Positions 35,772-44,979 are shown, counted from the stretch's first letter. The stretch is DNA of 64,000 bases from Bombilactobacillus mellifer (GCF_000970795.1 NZ_KQ034028.1:281161-345160), one strand, 5' to 3'. Notes: a model not told the origin generated them from the letters alone. Made by a program: numbers and translations.

Positions 35772-36254
35772 ATGAATGCTAAATATGATTATCCGAAAAC
35801 ACGCGCACAATTAAATCAATTGATTGCGGATTTAACGCAATTGCACACCAATTTACACCAAATTCACTGGTATATGCGGGGGTCTGAATTCTTTCGGTTA
35901 CACCCGTTAATGGATGAATATATGGACCAAGCTAACGATCAATTAGATCAAGTTGCGGAACGCTTGATTGCCTTAAATGGAGCACCTTATGCAACCACCC
36001 ATGAATTTTTGGAACATACGGGATTACCAGATGAAAAAATTGATTTCGGACAGTTTTCGTTGGCCGAGTTAATGCAACGCTTGGTTGAACAATATCGCTA
36101 CTTGCGCGATCAGTACCAAAAAGGCATTGAGGTTTGTGATGTGGAAAAGGATTTGCCGACACAAGATATGCTGAATGGTTTTAAAACGGAAGTTGATAAG
36201 AATATATGGATGCTCAATGCCTATCTCAATCAAGGTCCTTTTGCGGGAGAATAA
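35772..36254 (+). CDS. dps: Dps-family ferroxidase/DNA-protection protein
   Basis: 160 residues forming a four-helix bundle that assembles into a dodecamer, oxidising and storing iron and protecting DNA from oxidative damage. The inter-subunit ferroxidase ligands of Listeria Dps correspond here to His32, His44, Asp48, Asp59 and Glu63, all present, in HQIHWYMRGSEFFRLHPLMDEYMDQA and the helix after it. AGGAGG lies 7 nt before ATG 35772, so the in-frame TTG at 35769 is not needed. A terminator follows. Confidence 0.92.
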   Translation: MNAKYDYPKTRAQLNQLIADLTQLHTNLHQIHWYMRGSEFFRLHPLMDEYMDQANDQLDQVAERLIALNGAPYATTHEFLEHTGLPDEKIDFGQFSLAELMQRLVEQYRYLRDQYQKGIEVCDVEKDLPTQDMLNGFKTEVDKNIWMLNAYLNQGPFAGE

Positions 36255-36264
36255 GGCAAATTCA

Positions 36265-36308
36265 AAAAAACAGTTTACTCAAGACAGTTTTGGGGAAACT
36301 GTTTTTTT
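36265..36308 (+). terminator. Terminator after dps
   Basis: AAAAAACAGTTT pairs with AAACTGTTTTTT around a loop; the T run ends the structure. Confidence 0.8.
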
Positions 36309-36338
36309 ATGGTCAGGCCTGTTATTGCGGGTGGTCCT

Positions 36339-36347
36339 TGGTATAAT
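36339..36347 (+). promoter_or_regulatory. Extended -10 promoter of the dipeptidase gene
   Basis: TGGTATAAT is an extended -10 element; no good -35 was found at 17 bp. The gene starts at 36384 with AAAGGAGA. Confidence 0.6.
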
Positions 36348-36383
36348 AATGATACTTCGAAAATAATAACAAAGGAGAACAAG

Positions 36384-37784
36384 ATGAAGAAACAATCCAG
36401 TTGTACGACATTTTTAGTAGGTAAAAAAGCAACCATTGATGGTTCGACTTTAATTGCCCGCACTGAAGATCATTCAGATCAAGCCGAACCACAACAATTT
36501 GTAGTGGTCGATCCGCACGACCAACCTCAGCATTATCAAGCTAAACTGTCCAAATTCACGGTAGACTTGCCAGCTAATCCCTTGCGCTATACCGCGACTC
36601 CAGATGCCGATCGCAGTCATGGAATTTGGGGTAGTTCGGGGATTAATAGTGCCAATGTCGCAATGACGGCGACAGAAACGATTACGACTAACGCCCGCGT
36701 CCTGGCTGCGGATCCGTTAGTGGCAGATGGATTTGGCGAAGAAGATTTGTTGACCATCGTCTTACCATATATCCATACTCCACAAGAAGGCGTTAAACGA
36801 GTAGGTCAATTACTGGAAGAATTTGGGACTTATGAAAGCAATGGCATGGCCTTTTCTAACCAAGATGAAATCTGGTATTTAGAAACTCTAGGTGGACACC
36901 ATTGGGCAGCGGTCCGGATTCCCGACGATGCCTACGTTGTAGCTCCTAATCGGTTAAATATTGCAGAATTTGATTTTAATAGCTCAGATACCATGTGTTC
37001 AGCAGATTTAGAAGAGTTTATTGCCGTCAATCAACTCAATCCCGATTCTAATCAAGTCAATTTACGCCATATTTTTGGTTCGTCCACGATTAAAGATACG
37101 CACTACAATAATCCGCGGGCTTGGTATCTGCAAAAATTCTTTACTCCCGACGTTGAACAAAATCCTTTAGACCAAAATTTACCGTTTATTAATCATGCCA
37201 ACCGTAAAATTAATATTGAAGAATTAAAATGGGCCTTGAGTTCACACTATCAAAATACGCCCTATGATCGTTATGGTACTGGCAGTGAAGAACAAAAGCA
37301 TCTGTTTCGGCCGATTGGAATTAATCGCAATGAAGAAAGTCATATTTTACAAATTCGCCCTAACGTACCTGCAGCGATTGCAGGAATTCATTGGTTAGGT
37401 TTTGGTCCCAATACGTTTAATACTTTTGTCCCATTTTATACAAATATTCAAGACACCCCTCATGCTTTCAAAGATGCTGCCGCTCAGTATGATCCCAATA
37501 CCGCTTACTGGTTAAGTCGGACATTGGGTGTTTTAGGTGATACTGATTATGGCGTTTATAGCGAATATCATGCGCAATTTGAACAAAAAACTTTGAGTCA
37601 ACTGCGGGCAGTAGTTGCTAAAACTGATGCTGCCATTGCCCAACAAGCAGATGTTGCCCAATATTTAACGGCGGCTAATCAAAAATTGGCAGATATTTAT
37701 ATGCAAAATAGTTTTGCCTTACTCGGTGAAATGGTTAAATCCGGATCCGCCCGCATGAAATTAAAGTTTACTATTTTTGACTAA
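36384..37784 (+). CDS. pepD: C69-family dipeptidase (PepD)
   Basis: 466 residues. N-terminal-nucleophile family: [30 protein letters not shown] shows the Cys at position 7 that becomes the catalytic N-terminal residue after processing, with the family's [11 protein letters not shown] segment. Later come [16 protein letters not shown] and the [20 protein letters not shown] region. It cleaves a range of dipeptides inside the cell. ATG 36384 is chosen for its ribosome binding site and the conserved N-terminus; the longer reading upstream is in the dps terminator and promoter. Confidence 0.9.
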   Translation: MKKQSSCTTFLVGKKATIDGSTLIARTEDHSDQAEPQQFVVVDPHDQPQHYQAKLSKFTVDLPANPLRYTATPDADRSHGIWGSSGINSANVAMTATETITTNARVLAADPLVADGFGEEDLLTIVLPYIHTPQEGVKRVGQLLEEFGTYESNGMAFSNQDEIWYLETLGGHHWAAVRIPDDAYVVAPNRLNIAEFDFNSSDTMCSADLEEFIAVNQLNPDSNQVNLRHIFGSSTIKDTHYNNPRAWYLQKFFTPDVEQNPLDQNLPFINHANRKINIEELKWALSSHYQNTPYDRYGTGSEEQKHLFRPIGINRNEESHILQIRPNVPAAIAGIHWLGFGPNTFNTFVPFYTNIQDTPHAFKDAAAQYDPNTAYWLSRTLGVLGDTDYGVYSEYHAQFEQKTLSQLRAVVAKTDAAIAQQADVAQYLTAANQKLADIYMQNSFALLGEMVKSGSARMKLKFTIFD

Positions 37785-37843
37785 AAGTATTCCCAACTGG
37801 TTTTAATAGTTGGTGGCTGCTAAGCAGCTACTAATTGAGTTCA

Positions 37844-37886
37844 AAAAAAAACACCACTCTGGTTCAAAGCAGAGTGGTGTTTTTTG
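37844..37886. terminator. Bidirectional terminator after pepD
   Basis: ACACCACTCT (37851-37860) pairs with AGAGTGGTGT (37871-37880), with an A tract before and a T tract after. Confidence 0.88.
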
Positions 37887-37889
37887 TGA

Positions 37890-38117
37890 TTAATGCTTGT
37901 GGGGTGAATGCCAGTTTTTTTGCATGTTTTGGGAGAGAACCATTAAAAAGTAAATCAGATAACTAACTAATCCGAGGATGAATAAAATTGTCCACCATAT
38001 TTTTCTCGACAGCATTAGTTGCATCAATAATAATAAAATGCCGGCCCATAAAATATGCACCCATCCTTGATTCCAGAGGGGTTTGCTGCGAATTTTTTTC
38101 CAAAATATTTTCCACAT
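37890..38117 (-). CDS. Small two-helix membrane protein
   Basis: 75 residues from MWKIFWKKI, with two predicted transmembrane helices (VHILWAGILLLLMQLML and WWTILFILGLVSYLIYFLMVL) separated by a short positively charged loop, and a basic/polar C-terminus. I do not recognise the family. An upstream TTG at 38153 would extend it, but neither start has a ribosome binding site. A TTGACG-18-TACAAT promoter places the transcript start at the ATG 38117, so this mRNA may be leaderless. The opposite-strand terminator at 37844 is shared. Confidence 0.5.
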   Translation of the reverse strand: MWKIFWKKIRSKPLWNQGWVHILWAGILLLLMQLMLSRKIWWTILFILGLVSYLIYFLMVLSQNMQKNWHSPHKH

Positions 38118-38123
38118 AGGCTG

Positions 38124-38153
38124 ATTGTAACAACTTAGATCTTCGTGCGTCAA
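38124..38153 (-). promoter_or_regulatory. Promoter of the small membrane protein
   Basis: -35 TTGACG (38153-38148) and -10 TACAAT (38129-38124) are separated by 18 bp; six bases separate the -10 box from the ATG. Confidence 0.6.
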
Positions 38154-38274
38154 GCTGTGGGTCCAGCGTCAGTGACAAGTGGCTGAAGAAATCTTAATTT
38201 TTTTTAATCTAAATATATACATTTGCGATAAAAATGATAAAATGTTAATAATCGATCTAGAGGAGGAAAATGAT

Positions 38275-38406
38275 ATGCAACAAATTTTATGTCAGCATTA
38301 CTTGCCAAAAATTACTTTGAAAAACTCATTATTCGGAAAATCTAATTTCAAGGTAAAGGAGTATTCTTATGGCTGCTACAACCAAAAATCACGAACTAAC
38401 TGTTAA
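38275..38406 (+). CDS. Possible small ORF upstream of the PTS IIC gene
   Basis: An ATG 8 nt after a strong AGGAGG opens a 43-codon frame (MQQILCQHYLPKITLKNSLF...) that ends 38 bp inside the PTS gene in another frame. The C-terminal part is only out-of-frame PTS sequence, so selection cannot be argued. Its role could be translational coupling or regulation. I see no homology. Confidence 0.3.
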   Translation: MQQILCQHYLPKITLKNSLFGKSNFKVKEYSYGCYNQKSRTNC

Positions 38407-39457
38407 AACTTTCTTAAATAATATTCTAGCCGGGACAGCGACGGGGATCATTGTCGGCTTAATTCCTAACGCGGTAGTCAGTGCTATTTTGAAATTATTT
38501 GGTCCTAATCAAATTGCTGCCGGGATTAATCAAGCGTTGTTAATTTTTCAATGTGCGACACCTTTATTAATCGGAGCTTTAATTGCGATCCAATTTAAAA
38601 TGGTACCCTTAGATGTGGCCATTGTCGGAGCTGCGGCTTATGTCGGTTCGGGGGTAACAAAATTTATGCCGCAAATTGTTAATCCTGCCACAAAAGCACC
38701 TGGGCTGTTTGTTTCGTCTGGGACCGGTGACTTAATCAATACGATGATTACGGCAGGTCTGGCCGTGGGCTTATTGCTTTTAGTCGGGGATCGCTTTGGT
38801 TCTGTCAAAATAGTGGCTGCTCCCATTTTTATTGGTGGTGGCGCCGGCTGGATTGGAATGTTGATTCTGCCATTTGTCAGCAAAATTACAACTTGGCTCG
38901 GTTCAGTGATCAATTCGTTTACTAATTTACAGCCAATCTTTATGTGCATTTTAATTGCTTGCATGTTTGCTGTGTTAATCATTTCTCCAATTTCGACGGT
39001 GGCAATTGGAATGGCGATCAAACTCAATGGCATCTCAGCAGGGGCTGCAGCCATGGGTGTGGCAGCTACAACAATTGTGTTAGTAGTTCATTCTTGGCGC
39101 ACCAATAAATCCGGAGTAACAATTGCGATAGCTTTAGGAGCCATGAAAATGATGATGCCGAATCTTTTCCGGCACCCGATCATTTTACTACCTACGTTAA
39201 TTACAGCCGTTGTTTCCGCAATTCCAGTGGCTTTATTTCATGTTAGTGGAACGCCGGCTTCTGCAGGTTTTGGTTTGGTAGGCCTAGTTGGTCCGTTAGC
39301 CTCGCTAGATGCTGGAAAAGCAAGTATTAATATTGTTATGGCTTTACTGGTTTGGATTGTCATCCCAGCAATTGTAGCGGTTATTTGTCAATTTGTATTT
39401 GAAAAATTCTTCCACGTTTACGATGAAAAAGTGGCTTTTGCTTACTTAGGTGAATAA
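38369..39457 (+). CDS. PTS transporter subunit IIC, EIIC-like orphan
   Basis: 362 residues with about ten hydrophobic segments, very Gly/Ala-rich. The sequence NILAGTATGIIVGLIPNAVVSAILKLFG and the central VGDRFGSVKIVAAPIFIGGGAGWIGMLILPF correspond to the EIIC_2-type permease group. No IIA or IIB is nearby, so phosphate transfer, if any, depends on other loci. AAAGGAG precedes the ATG. A candidate extended -10 TGATAAAAT (38235-38243) lies upstream of the small ORF. The substrate is not predictable. Confidence 0.75.
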   Translation: MAATTKNHELTVKTFLNNILAGTATGIIVGLIPNAVVSAILKLFGPNQIAAGINQALLIFQCATPLLIGALIAIQFKMVPLDVAIVGAAAYVGSGVTKFMPQIVNPATKAPGLFVSSGTGDLINTMITAGLAVGLLLLVGDRFGSVKIVAAPIFIGGGAGWIGMLILPFVSKITTWLGSVINSFTNLQPIFMCILIACMFAVLIISPISTVAIGMAIKLNGISAGAAAMGVAATTIVLVVHSWRTNKSGVTIAIALGAMKMMMPNLFRHPIILLPTLITAVVSAIPVALFHVSGTPASAGFGLVGLVGPLASLDAGKASINIVMALLVWIVIPAIVAVICQFVFEKFFHVYDEKVAFAYLGE

Positions 39458-39510
39458 GTCTAATAAGTATTTGATAGTCCCGCTCAGTAATTTTTTGCAA
39501 TAATTCTTAT

Positions 39511-39553
39511 AAACTCGTTTATAGTGTATGCCCGCACTATGAACGAGTTTTTT
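39511..39553 (+). terminator. Terminator after the PTS IIC gene
   Basis: AAACTCGTT(T)ATAGTG and CACTAT(G)AACGAGTTT form a 16-position stem with an 8-nt loop, followed by TTTTTT. Confidence 0.85.
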
Positions 39554-39598
39554 GCTTATAGCTTGTAGGACGAGATTAATAAAAGTTGGGATTCCGAC

Positions 39599-39626
39599 TT
39601 GCAAAAAAGAGGATTTTTGATAGAAT
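39599..39626 (+). promoter_or_regulatory. guaD promoter
   Basis: TTGCAA (39599-39604) and TAGAAT (39621-39626), 16 bp spacing; predicted start near 39633. Confidence 0.65.
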
Positions 39627-39633
39627 CAATACA

Positions 39634-39655
39634 CGAACTATTTTGAAATAATTCG
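39634..39655. promoter_or_regulatory. PurR-box-like inverted repeat at the guaD transcript start
   Basis: CGAACTATTTT is matched in inverse by GAAATAATTCG (9 of 11). PurR sites in Firmicutes have CGAA-containing inverted arms, and the position overlapping the transcript start suits repression of a purine salvage operon. No purine riboswitch was recognised. Confidence 0.45.
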
Positions 39656-39702
39656 CATCTAAAGTTCGCTTAAGTTGGGAGGAGATTCGTATTAATTGGC
39701 GA

Positions 39703-41031
39703 ATGGTTATCAAAGGTTCGTTTTATTCAGCAGAAACGCCGGATGAAATTCAATATGGCCGGCAACGATTAGTAGTGATTGATCAAGCGGGTTATATTAA
39801 GGCAATAATCGCGCCGCAAGAGGCTGATTATCAAACTATTTGGCAGCAAGCAGCCCGCTCGGATAGTCTGCTGGAATTACGCGCTGATCAAATTTTATTG
39901 CCTGGATTTATCGATTTACATATCCATGCACCGCAGTGGCCCAATGCCGGTTTAGCTTTGGATCAACCTTTAGCGGAATGGTTAAACATCTATACCTTTC
40001 CTTTGGAAGCTAAATATCAAGATGCCCATTGGGCGCGGCAGGTTTATCGCGACCTAGTGAAGGAATTATTAGCACAAGGGACCACCACAGCTTTATATTT
40101 TGGCGGGGTGGATAATACGGGTAATTTTGAATTAGCTAAAGCTTGCTGTCATTACCAGCAACGAGGCTTTATCGGTAAAGTTGCGATGGATAACCCTGAG
40201 CAGACACCAGCTAACTATCGGGATGCTAATAGTGCCGCCGCATTGCAGGGAACCGAAGATTTCATTAAATTTATTGCTGATTTAAATCACCAAGCAGCTG
40301 TTCAATTAACGCCCGTCATCACCCCCCGTTTTGTACCTAGTTGTACGGCAGAAACGTTAGCTGGATTAGGAAAGTTAGCCCAAAAATATGCTTTGCCTAT
40401 TCAATCGCATTGCAGTGAAAGTGATTGGGAAGATAACTATGCTCTCGAACATTTTCAAAAGCGGGATGCTGCAGTATTAGATCAATTTGGTTTATTAACC
40501 CAGCGTTCGGTGATGGCGCATGGCACTTTATTAAATGATACTGACTATCAGCTTTTTATCCAACGACAAGCAGCTCTCGCCCACTGTCCTATTTCCAATG
40601 TTTATTTTGGTAATGCTGTTTTACCAGTAACGCATATCTTGCACCAGCCTATTAAAGTGGGCTTGGGCACGGATATTTCAGGAGGCTATAGTCCTAGTAT
40701 TTATCAAAATATTCGTCAGGCCTTAATCTCATCCAGGCAATTGCATGATGGGGTGGATGGCCACTTGGCACCTTCACAACGTGGTACCGGAAGTTCTGTT
40801 CTAACGGCCGCTAATGGTTTTTATTTAGCAACTGTGGGCGGTGCTCGCAGTCTCCAGTTGCCTACGGGTCAAATTAAAGTTGGTCAACTGGCTGATTTAC
40901 AAATTGTGCATCAAAATTGGACCTCTACGGCGCAATTAACACCGCAACAAATCTTTGAAAAACTAATTTATCAAACGGATAAAAATAATATTGATCAAGT
41001 ATTAGTGCAAGGAATAATCGTAAAGGGGTAA
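39703..41031 (+). CDS. guaD: Guanine deaminase
   Basis: 442 residues of the amidohydrolase superfamily; deaminates guanine to xanthine. Metal-site motifs: LLPGFIDLHIHAPQWPN, SHCSESDWE, MAHGTLLND and LGTDISGGYSPS, with the guanine deaminase-type AHCPISNVYFGNAVLPV. The start is uncertain: GGGAGGAG lies 6 nt before an in-frame ATT (39691) and about 18 nt before ATG 39703. Either ATG or a rare ATT start is used. Directly followed by a purine permease 3 bp away, a salvage operon. Confidence 0.9.
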   Translation: MVIKGSFYSAETPDEIQYGRQRLVVIDQAGYIKAIIAPQEADYQTIWQQAARSDSLLELRADQILLPGFIDLHIHAPQWPNAGLALDQPLAEWLNIYTFPLEAKYQDAHWARQVYRDLVKELLAQGTTTALYFGGVDNTGNFELAKACCHYQQRGFIGKVAMDNPEQTPANYRDANSAAALQGTEDFIKFIADLNHQAAVQLTPVITPRFVPSCTAETLAGLGKLAQKYALPIQSHCSESDWEDNYALEHFQKRDAAVLDQFGLLTQRSVMAHGTLLNDTDYQLFIQRQAALAHCPISNVYFGNAVLPVTHILHQPIKVGLGTDISGGYSPSIYQNIRQALISSRQLHDGVDGHLAPSQRGTGSSVLTAANGFYLATVGGARSLQLPTGQIKVGQLADLQIVHQNWTSTAQLTPQQIFEKLIYQTDKNNIDQVLVQGIIVKG

Positions 41032-41034
41032 AAG

Positions 41035-42363
41035 ATGGCACAATCACAAACAGATTTATTATATGGACCGGATGCGGACATTTCCGTGAGTGAAGCGGCA
41101 GTTTTAGGATTACAACATGTGTTTGCAATGGATGTTTATGTACCGCCGTTAATTATTGCCGGATTATTATCATTGGGAGCCGCTCCCAAAACCGGTTTTT
41201 TACAGGCGGCCTTTTTGGCTTGTGGCTTAGGTACTTTGGTGCAAACAGGTTGGTTGATGAAAATGCCTATGTCCCAAGGCCCTTCTTATGTACCTGTGGG
41301 TGCAGTCGTAGGCGTTTATTTAGCTAATGGAGCGAGTCATGGCGGCATGGCTACCGTGCTAGGGGCTTCATTAGTAGGAGCAATCCTGTTAATTCTCTTA
41401 GGCTGTTCTGGCTTTTATCATAAAATAGTTAATCATCTAGTGCCGCCATTGGTCGGTGGAACTATTATTGCTTGTGTAGGTTTGTCTTTACTGCCGTCAG
41501 CTTTAAATTCCAATATTTTTCAAGCTGCAGGCAATCCCCTGCAAAATATTCAATTAGCTTTAATTACCGTGGGAGTATTATTACTGGTTATTTTTTTGGG
41601 AGCTTATTGGCCCAAACTGCAAAGATATTTAAAACCATGCTCGATTGTGATTGCTTTATTGGTTGGTTCGCTTGTTGCGGCCAGTGAAGGCTTATTTAAT
41701 TGGTCCATTATTCAACAAGCGGCTTGGATTACATGGCCCAAATTTACCGTTTTACATTATGGAATCAATTTTTCCGGAAATGCCATTTTGACATTTGTGA
41801 TTATTTATTTAATTTTAACTGCTGAAACTACTGGTACTTGGTTTGCAATGAGTGCCGTTACACAAGAACCGATTACCAATCGTCAGTGGAATCGTGGTTT
41901 AATTGGAGAAGGCTTAAGTTGTTTAATTTCCACGCTTTTAGGCAGTACGCCTATGACGGGGTACTCTACGAATGCCGGGATAGTTTCGATTACGGGAGTG
42001 GCTAGCCGCCGGGTCTTTTTAGCAGTGGGAATTTGGTTTGTGATATTAGGATTTATCGGAAAATTAGCCGCTTTTTTAGCTGCCATTCCCGCGGCGGTGA
42101 TTGGGGGGATTTTTGCAGTCGTCTGTGTCATTATTATGTTAAACGGCTTTAACGTCTTACGTACCATTCCCGCTCACGAAAATGACCTTTATATCGTGGG
42201 GTTACCGATTGTTATTACTTTGGCCTTGACACTCATGCCGGCTAAATTAATTGCCCAGGCTCCTACAATTTTGCAATACTTTTTAAAATCTCCGATTACT
42301 TTAGCGGCAGTCGCTGCCATTATTTTAAATTTAATTTTGCGAACCAAATCGACGCAAAGTTAG
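41035..42363 (+). CDS. NCS2-family purine permease
   Basis: 442 residues with 12-14 hydrophobic segments. NCS2 (nucleobase-cation symporter 2) family features include the QHVFAMDVYVPPLII helix, the ETTGTWFAMSAVTQEPI segment with its substrate Glu and SFSTNAGIVSITG-like GYSTNAGIVSITGVASR. In operon with guaD, so guanine, xanthine or hypoxanthine is the likely substrate; uric acid or xanthine permeases are in the same family. Confidence 0.87.
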   Translation: MAQSQTDLLYGPDADISVSEAAVLGLQHVFAMDVYVPPLIIAGLLSLGAAPKTGFLQAAFLACGLGTLVQTGWLMKMPMSQGPSYVPVGAVVGVYLANGASHGGMATVLGASLVGAILLILLGCSGFYHKIVNHLVPPLVGGTIIACVGLSLLPSALNSNIFQAAGNPLQNIQLALITVGVLLLVIFLGAYWPKLQRYLKPCSIVIALLVGSLVAASEGLFNWSIIQQAAWITWPKFTVLHYGINFSGNAILTFVIIYLILTAETTGTWFAMSAVTQEPITNRQWNRGLIGEGLSCLISTLLGSTPMTGYSTNAGIVSITGVASRRVFLAVGIWFVILGFIGKLAAFLAAIPAAVIGGIFAVVCVIIMLNGFNVLRTIPAHENDLYIVGLPIVITLALTLMPAKLIAQAPTILQYFLKSPITLAAVAAIILNLILRTKSTQS

Positions 42364-42405
42364 TAAATGAAAGCAACTGCGTGCTAAAAACTGAATAGCT
42401 AATTT

Positions 42406-42442
42406 AAAAAGACCCTGACGGCTTGACGTCAGGGTCTTTTTT
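42406..42442. terminator. Bidirectional terminator between the purine permease and nicotinamidase-like genes
   Basis: A 15-bp stem (42406-42420 with 42427-42441) around a 6-nt loop, with A and T tracts, serves both convergent transcripts. Confidence 0.9.
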
Positions 42443-42443
42443 G

Positions 42444-42995
42444 TTAAACGATGGTCGCTCCCAAGCTATTTTTGAAATGTTCCAGGGCCCAAGTTTGACC
42501 CGCTGGATTAAAAGTAGCGACCGCTTGTTGGTGAATGACTAATTGGTAATTCAGATTATAAGCAGCAATTGCAGTATGCAAAACACAAATATCAGTGCAA
42601 ACGCCTGTTAAATGCAATTCAGTAATCTGGCGTTCCCGCAGATAATTATCCAAATTGGTATTGGCAAAAGCCGAATAGCGATTTTTAGCAAATTGATAGA
42701 CTTGATCGTTTTTTTGGTGTTCGGTATACCATTCTTGGAGAGGTCCATATAATTGCCGGCCCCAGCTGTGGGCTAAATTATGTGGTGGAAATAATTTGGA
42801 TTCGGGGTGATAAGGATCATGGGCTCGATGCAAATCGGTTGGTAAAATCACCCATTGTTGTTGCTGCAAGAAGTCATCTGCCAATTTTACAATGGTCGGG
42901 GCTAATTCAACTGCTGGTTGACCGGCAGTTAATGCGCCTTGGGGATCAACGAAATCATTAGTGTAATCAATAATAAGTAATGCTTTTTTGACCAT
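42444..42995 (-). CDS. pncA: Nicotinamidase-like isochorismatase-family hydrolase
   Basis: 183 residues. Catalytic triad positions are visible: Asp in LIIDYTNDFV, Lys in FAKNRYSAFANTNLDNYL and Cys in TGVCTDICVLHTA, with the cis-peptide region preceding the Cys. The H-x-H segment PTDLHRAHDPYHPES supplies metal-binding residues, typical of PncA, which converts nicotinamide to nicotinate for NAD salvage. It resembles the family more than the 14186 paralogue does. Confidence 0.82.
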   Translation of the reverse strand: MVKKALLIIDYTNDFVDPQGALTAGQPAVELAPTIVKLADDFLQQQQWVILPTDLHRAHDPYHPESKLFPPHNLAHSWGRQLYGPLQEWYTEHQKNDQVYQFAKNRYSAFANTNLDNYLRERQITELHLTGVCTDICVLHTAIAAYNLNYQLVIHQQAVATFNPAGQTWALEHFKNSLGATIV

Positions 42996-43089
42996 GATTG
43001 CAACCTCGCTTGTTTTTTTCTTCTATTATATATTAGAAACGATTCTCCAATGGCAGAATATTGAAATTTTAATAAAAATAAAATTTAAC

Positions 43090-43118
43090 TTGAAATTTTG
43101 TGGTGAAGCGTGTAGCAT
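43090..43118 (+). promoter_or_regulatory. Promoter of the S10 operon
   Basis: -35 TTGAAA (43090-43095), 17 bp spacing and -10 TAGCAT (43113-43118). The transcript would carry about 160 nt of leader before rpsJ. Confidence 0.6.
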
Positions 43119-43124
43119 GGTAAG

Positions 43125-43283
43125 AGTGCTGGTTACAAGGGTGTAGTCTGCGCTTTTGCAACCTGTAATTATCGGGCTTTGATGTGAGAGGTTGCGACAC
43201 GCCCGGACGCTTTGCCACGGCAGGGCGGTCGGTAATTTTCACGGAGTCAGTATCTGGAAAAGATGCAAGAAGGAGGGAAATCC
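43125..43283 (+). promoter_or_regulatory. Structured leader of the S10 operon
   Basis: The leader is more GC-rich than its surroundings. GCAACCT (43158-43164) pairs with AGGTTGC (43189-43195), and GC-rich CGCCC and GGGCG blocks around 43200-43230 can pair. Ribosomal-protein autoregulation (L4 in E. coli) acts on S10 leaders; no such site can be named here. Confidence 0.4.
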
Positions 43284-43592
43284 ATGGCAAGTCAAAAGAT
43301 TCGTATTCGTTTAAAAGCTTATGAGCATCGGATTATTGATCAATCTGCTGATAAAATTGTGGAAACTGCAAAGAGAACGGGTGCTCAAATTTCTGGGCCG
43401 ATTCCTTTGCCGACTGAACGGTCTTTATATACTGTGATTCGTTCACCACACAAGTTTAAAGATTCGCGGGAACAATTTGAAATGCGGACTCATAAACGCT
43501 TAATCGATATTGTTAATCCATCACCGAAAACCGTTGATTCATTAATGAAACTTGATCTTCCTAGTGGTGTGGATATTGAAATTAAACTTTAA
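43284..43592 (+). CDS. rpsJ: 30S ribosomal protein S10
   Basis: 102 residues beginning [21 protein letters not shown], the standard S10 start; the ATG lies after AGGAGGG. Also contains [20 protein letters not shown] and [11 protein letters not shown]. It is part of the 30S head and also the NusE transcription antitermination factor. First gene of the ribosomal superoperon. Confidence 0.98.
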   Translation: MASQKIRIRLKAYEHRIIDQSADKIVETAKRTGAQISGPIPLPTERSLYTVIRSPHKFKDSREQFEMRTHKRLIDIVNPSPKTVDSLMKLDLPSGVDIEIKL

Positions 43593-43635
43593 TTTAAAAT
43601 AATAATGCTCAAAATCAATTAACGGAGGTGTACTC

Positions 43636-44331
43636 ATGACCAGAAAAGGAATACTTGGCAAAAAAGTTGGGATGACGCAACTTTTCACTGATCAAGGTGA
43701 ATTAATTCCAGTAACTGTTGTTCAGGCAACACCCAATGTTGTGATGCAGTTAAAAACGAAGGAAAATGATGGCTACGAAGCAGTACAATTAGGCTTTGAA
43801 GATCGTCGTGAAATCCTGACCAACAAGCCGCAACAAGGTCATGCTAAAAAAGCTAACACGACTCCTAAACATTACGTTCGCGAATTTCGCAATGTTAATT
43901 TGGAAGACTATAAAGTTGGCGACGAAGTAAAAGTTGACACATTTGCAGATGGCGATGTCGTTGATGTTACTGGAATTACGAAGGGTCATGGTTTTCAAGG
44001 CAATATTAAACGCTTTGGTCAGGCTCGGGGTCCAGAAACACACGGTTCACGTTATCACCGGATTCCCGGCTCAATGGGCTCGATTATTAACCGGGTTTTT
44101 AAAGGTAAAATGTTGCCCGGCCGGATGGGAAATAATCAGGTAACTACTCAAAACTTGGTTATTGTAAAGGTGGATACTACCAATAATTTATTAATGATCA
44201 AAGGCAATGTCCCGGGAGCTAATAAATCTTTATTGAAGATTCAATCAACAATTAAAGGCATTAAAGGGCAAAAAAACGTTGGCGTGATCATTAGTGATGA
44301 TTCCACAGCTGAAACAGCCGACGCCAAATAA
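43636..44331 (+). CDS. rplC: 50S ribosomal protein L3
   Basis: 231 residues from [17 protein letters not shown], with [26 protein letters not shown] and [22 protein letters not shown]. About 20 residues longer than usual because of a polar C-terminal tail ending [10 protein letters not shown]3 nucleates 23S assembly near the peptidyl-transferase centre. Start GGAGGTG 8 nt upstream. Confidence 0.98.
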   Translation: MTRKGILGKKVGMTQLFTDQGELIPVTVVQATPNVVMQLKTKENDGYEAVQLGFEDRREILTNKPQQGHAKKANTTPKHYVREFRNVNLEDYKVGDEVKVDTFADGDVVDVTGITKGHGFQGNIKRFGQARGPETHGSRYHRIPGSMGSIINRVFKGKMLPGRMGNNQVTTQNLVIVKVDTTNNLLMIKGNVPGANKSLLKIQSTIKGIKGQKNVGVIISDDSTAETADAK

Positions 44332-44355
44332 GATAAGAAGGGAGGCAATTAATTC

Positions 44356-44979
44356 ATGGCAAATGTAGATGTATATCAACAATCGGGTGCCAAAAATGGT
44401 TCGACAACGATTAATGACGCAATTTTTGCAATCGAACCTAATAATAATGTCATTGCTGATGTTGTTATTATGCAACAAGCATCCTTACGTCAAGGAACTC
44501 ACGCAGTTAAGAATCGCTCGGCGGTTCGAGGCGGCGGTCGTAAACCTTGGCGCCAGAAAGGAACGGGTCGAGCTCGTCAAGGTTCCATTCGTTCCCCACA
44601 ATGGCGTGGTGGGGGTGTAGTTTTTGGCCCTACTCCAAGATCTTATGCATATAAGGTTCCTCGCAAAGTCTATCGTTTAGCATTAAAATCAGTTTTTTCT
44701 CAAAAAGTTGCTGATAAAGAATTAATTGTAATTGATGAACTAAAATTCGACAAACCAAGCACGAAAGAATTCCAAACTTTATTAAATAAATTAAAGGTGC
44801 AAGGTCGTACCTTATTGGTGGTAGAAGCAGACAATCAAAATGCTATGCTATCTGCTCAAAATATTGCTCGCGTTAAAGCCATCACTGCTGATAATGTGAA
44901 CGTCTTGGATATTATTAACAATCAACAAACTATTATTACCAAAGCAGCATTAGCAAAAATCGAGGAGGCGCTTGGATAA
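44356..44979 (+). CDS. rplD: 50S ribosomal protein L4
   Basis: 207 residues with the loop [32 protein letters not shown] that lines the exit tunnel. In E. coli L4 regulates its own operon. Ends TAA overlapping the L23 ATG by 1 bp. Confidence 0.98.
   Translation: MANVDVYQQSGAKNGSTTINDAIFAIEPNNNVIADVVIMQQASLRQGTHAVKNRSAVRGGGRKPWRQKGTGRARQGSIRSPQWRGGGVVFGPTPRSYAYKVPRKVYRLALKSVFSQKVADKELIVIDELKFDKPSTKEFQTLLNKLKVQGRTLLVVEADNQNAMLSAQNIARVKAITADNVNVLDIINNQQTIITKAALAKIEEALG

Noticed and set aside
38179..38274. Upstream extension of the small ORF from 38179
   Set aside because: No ribosome binding site and it runs through the probable promoter; only the part from 38275 has a good ribosome binding site.
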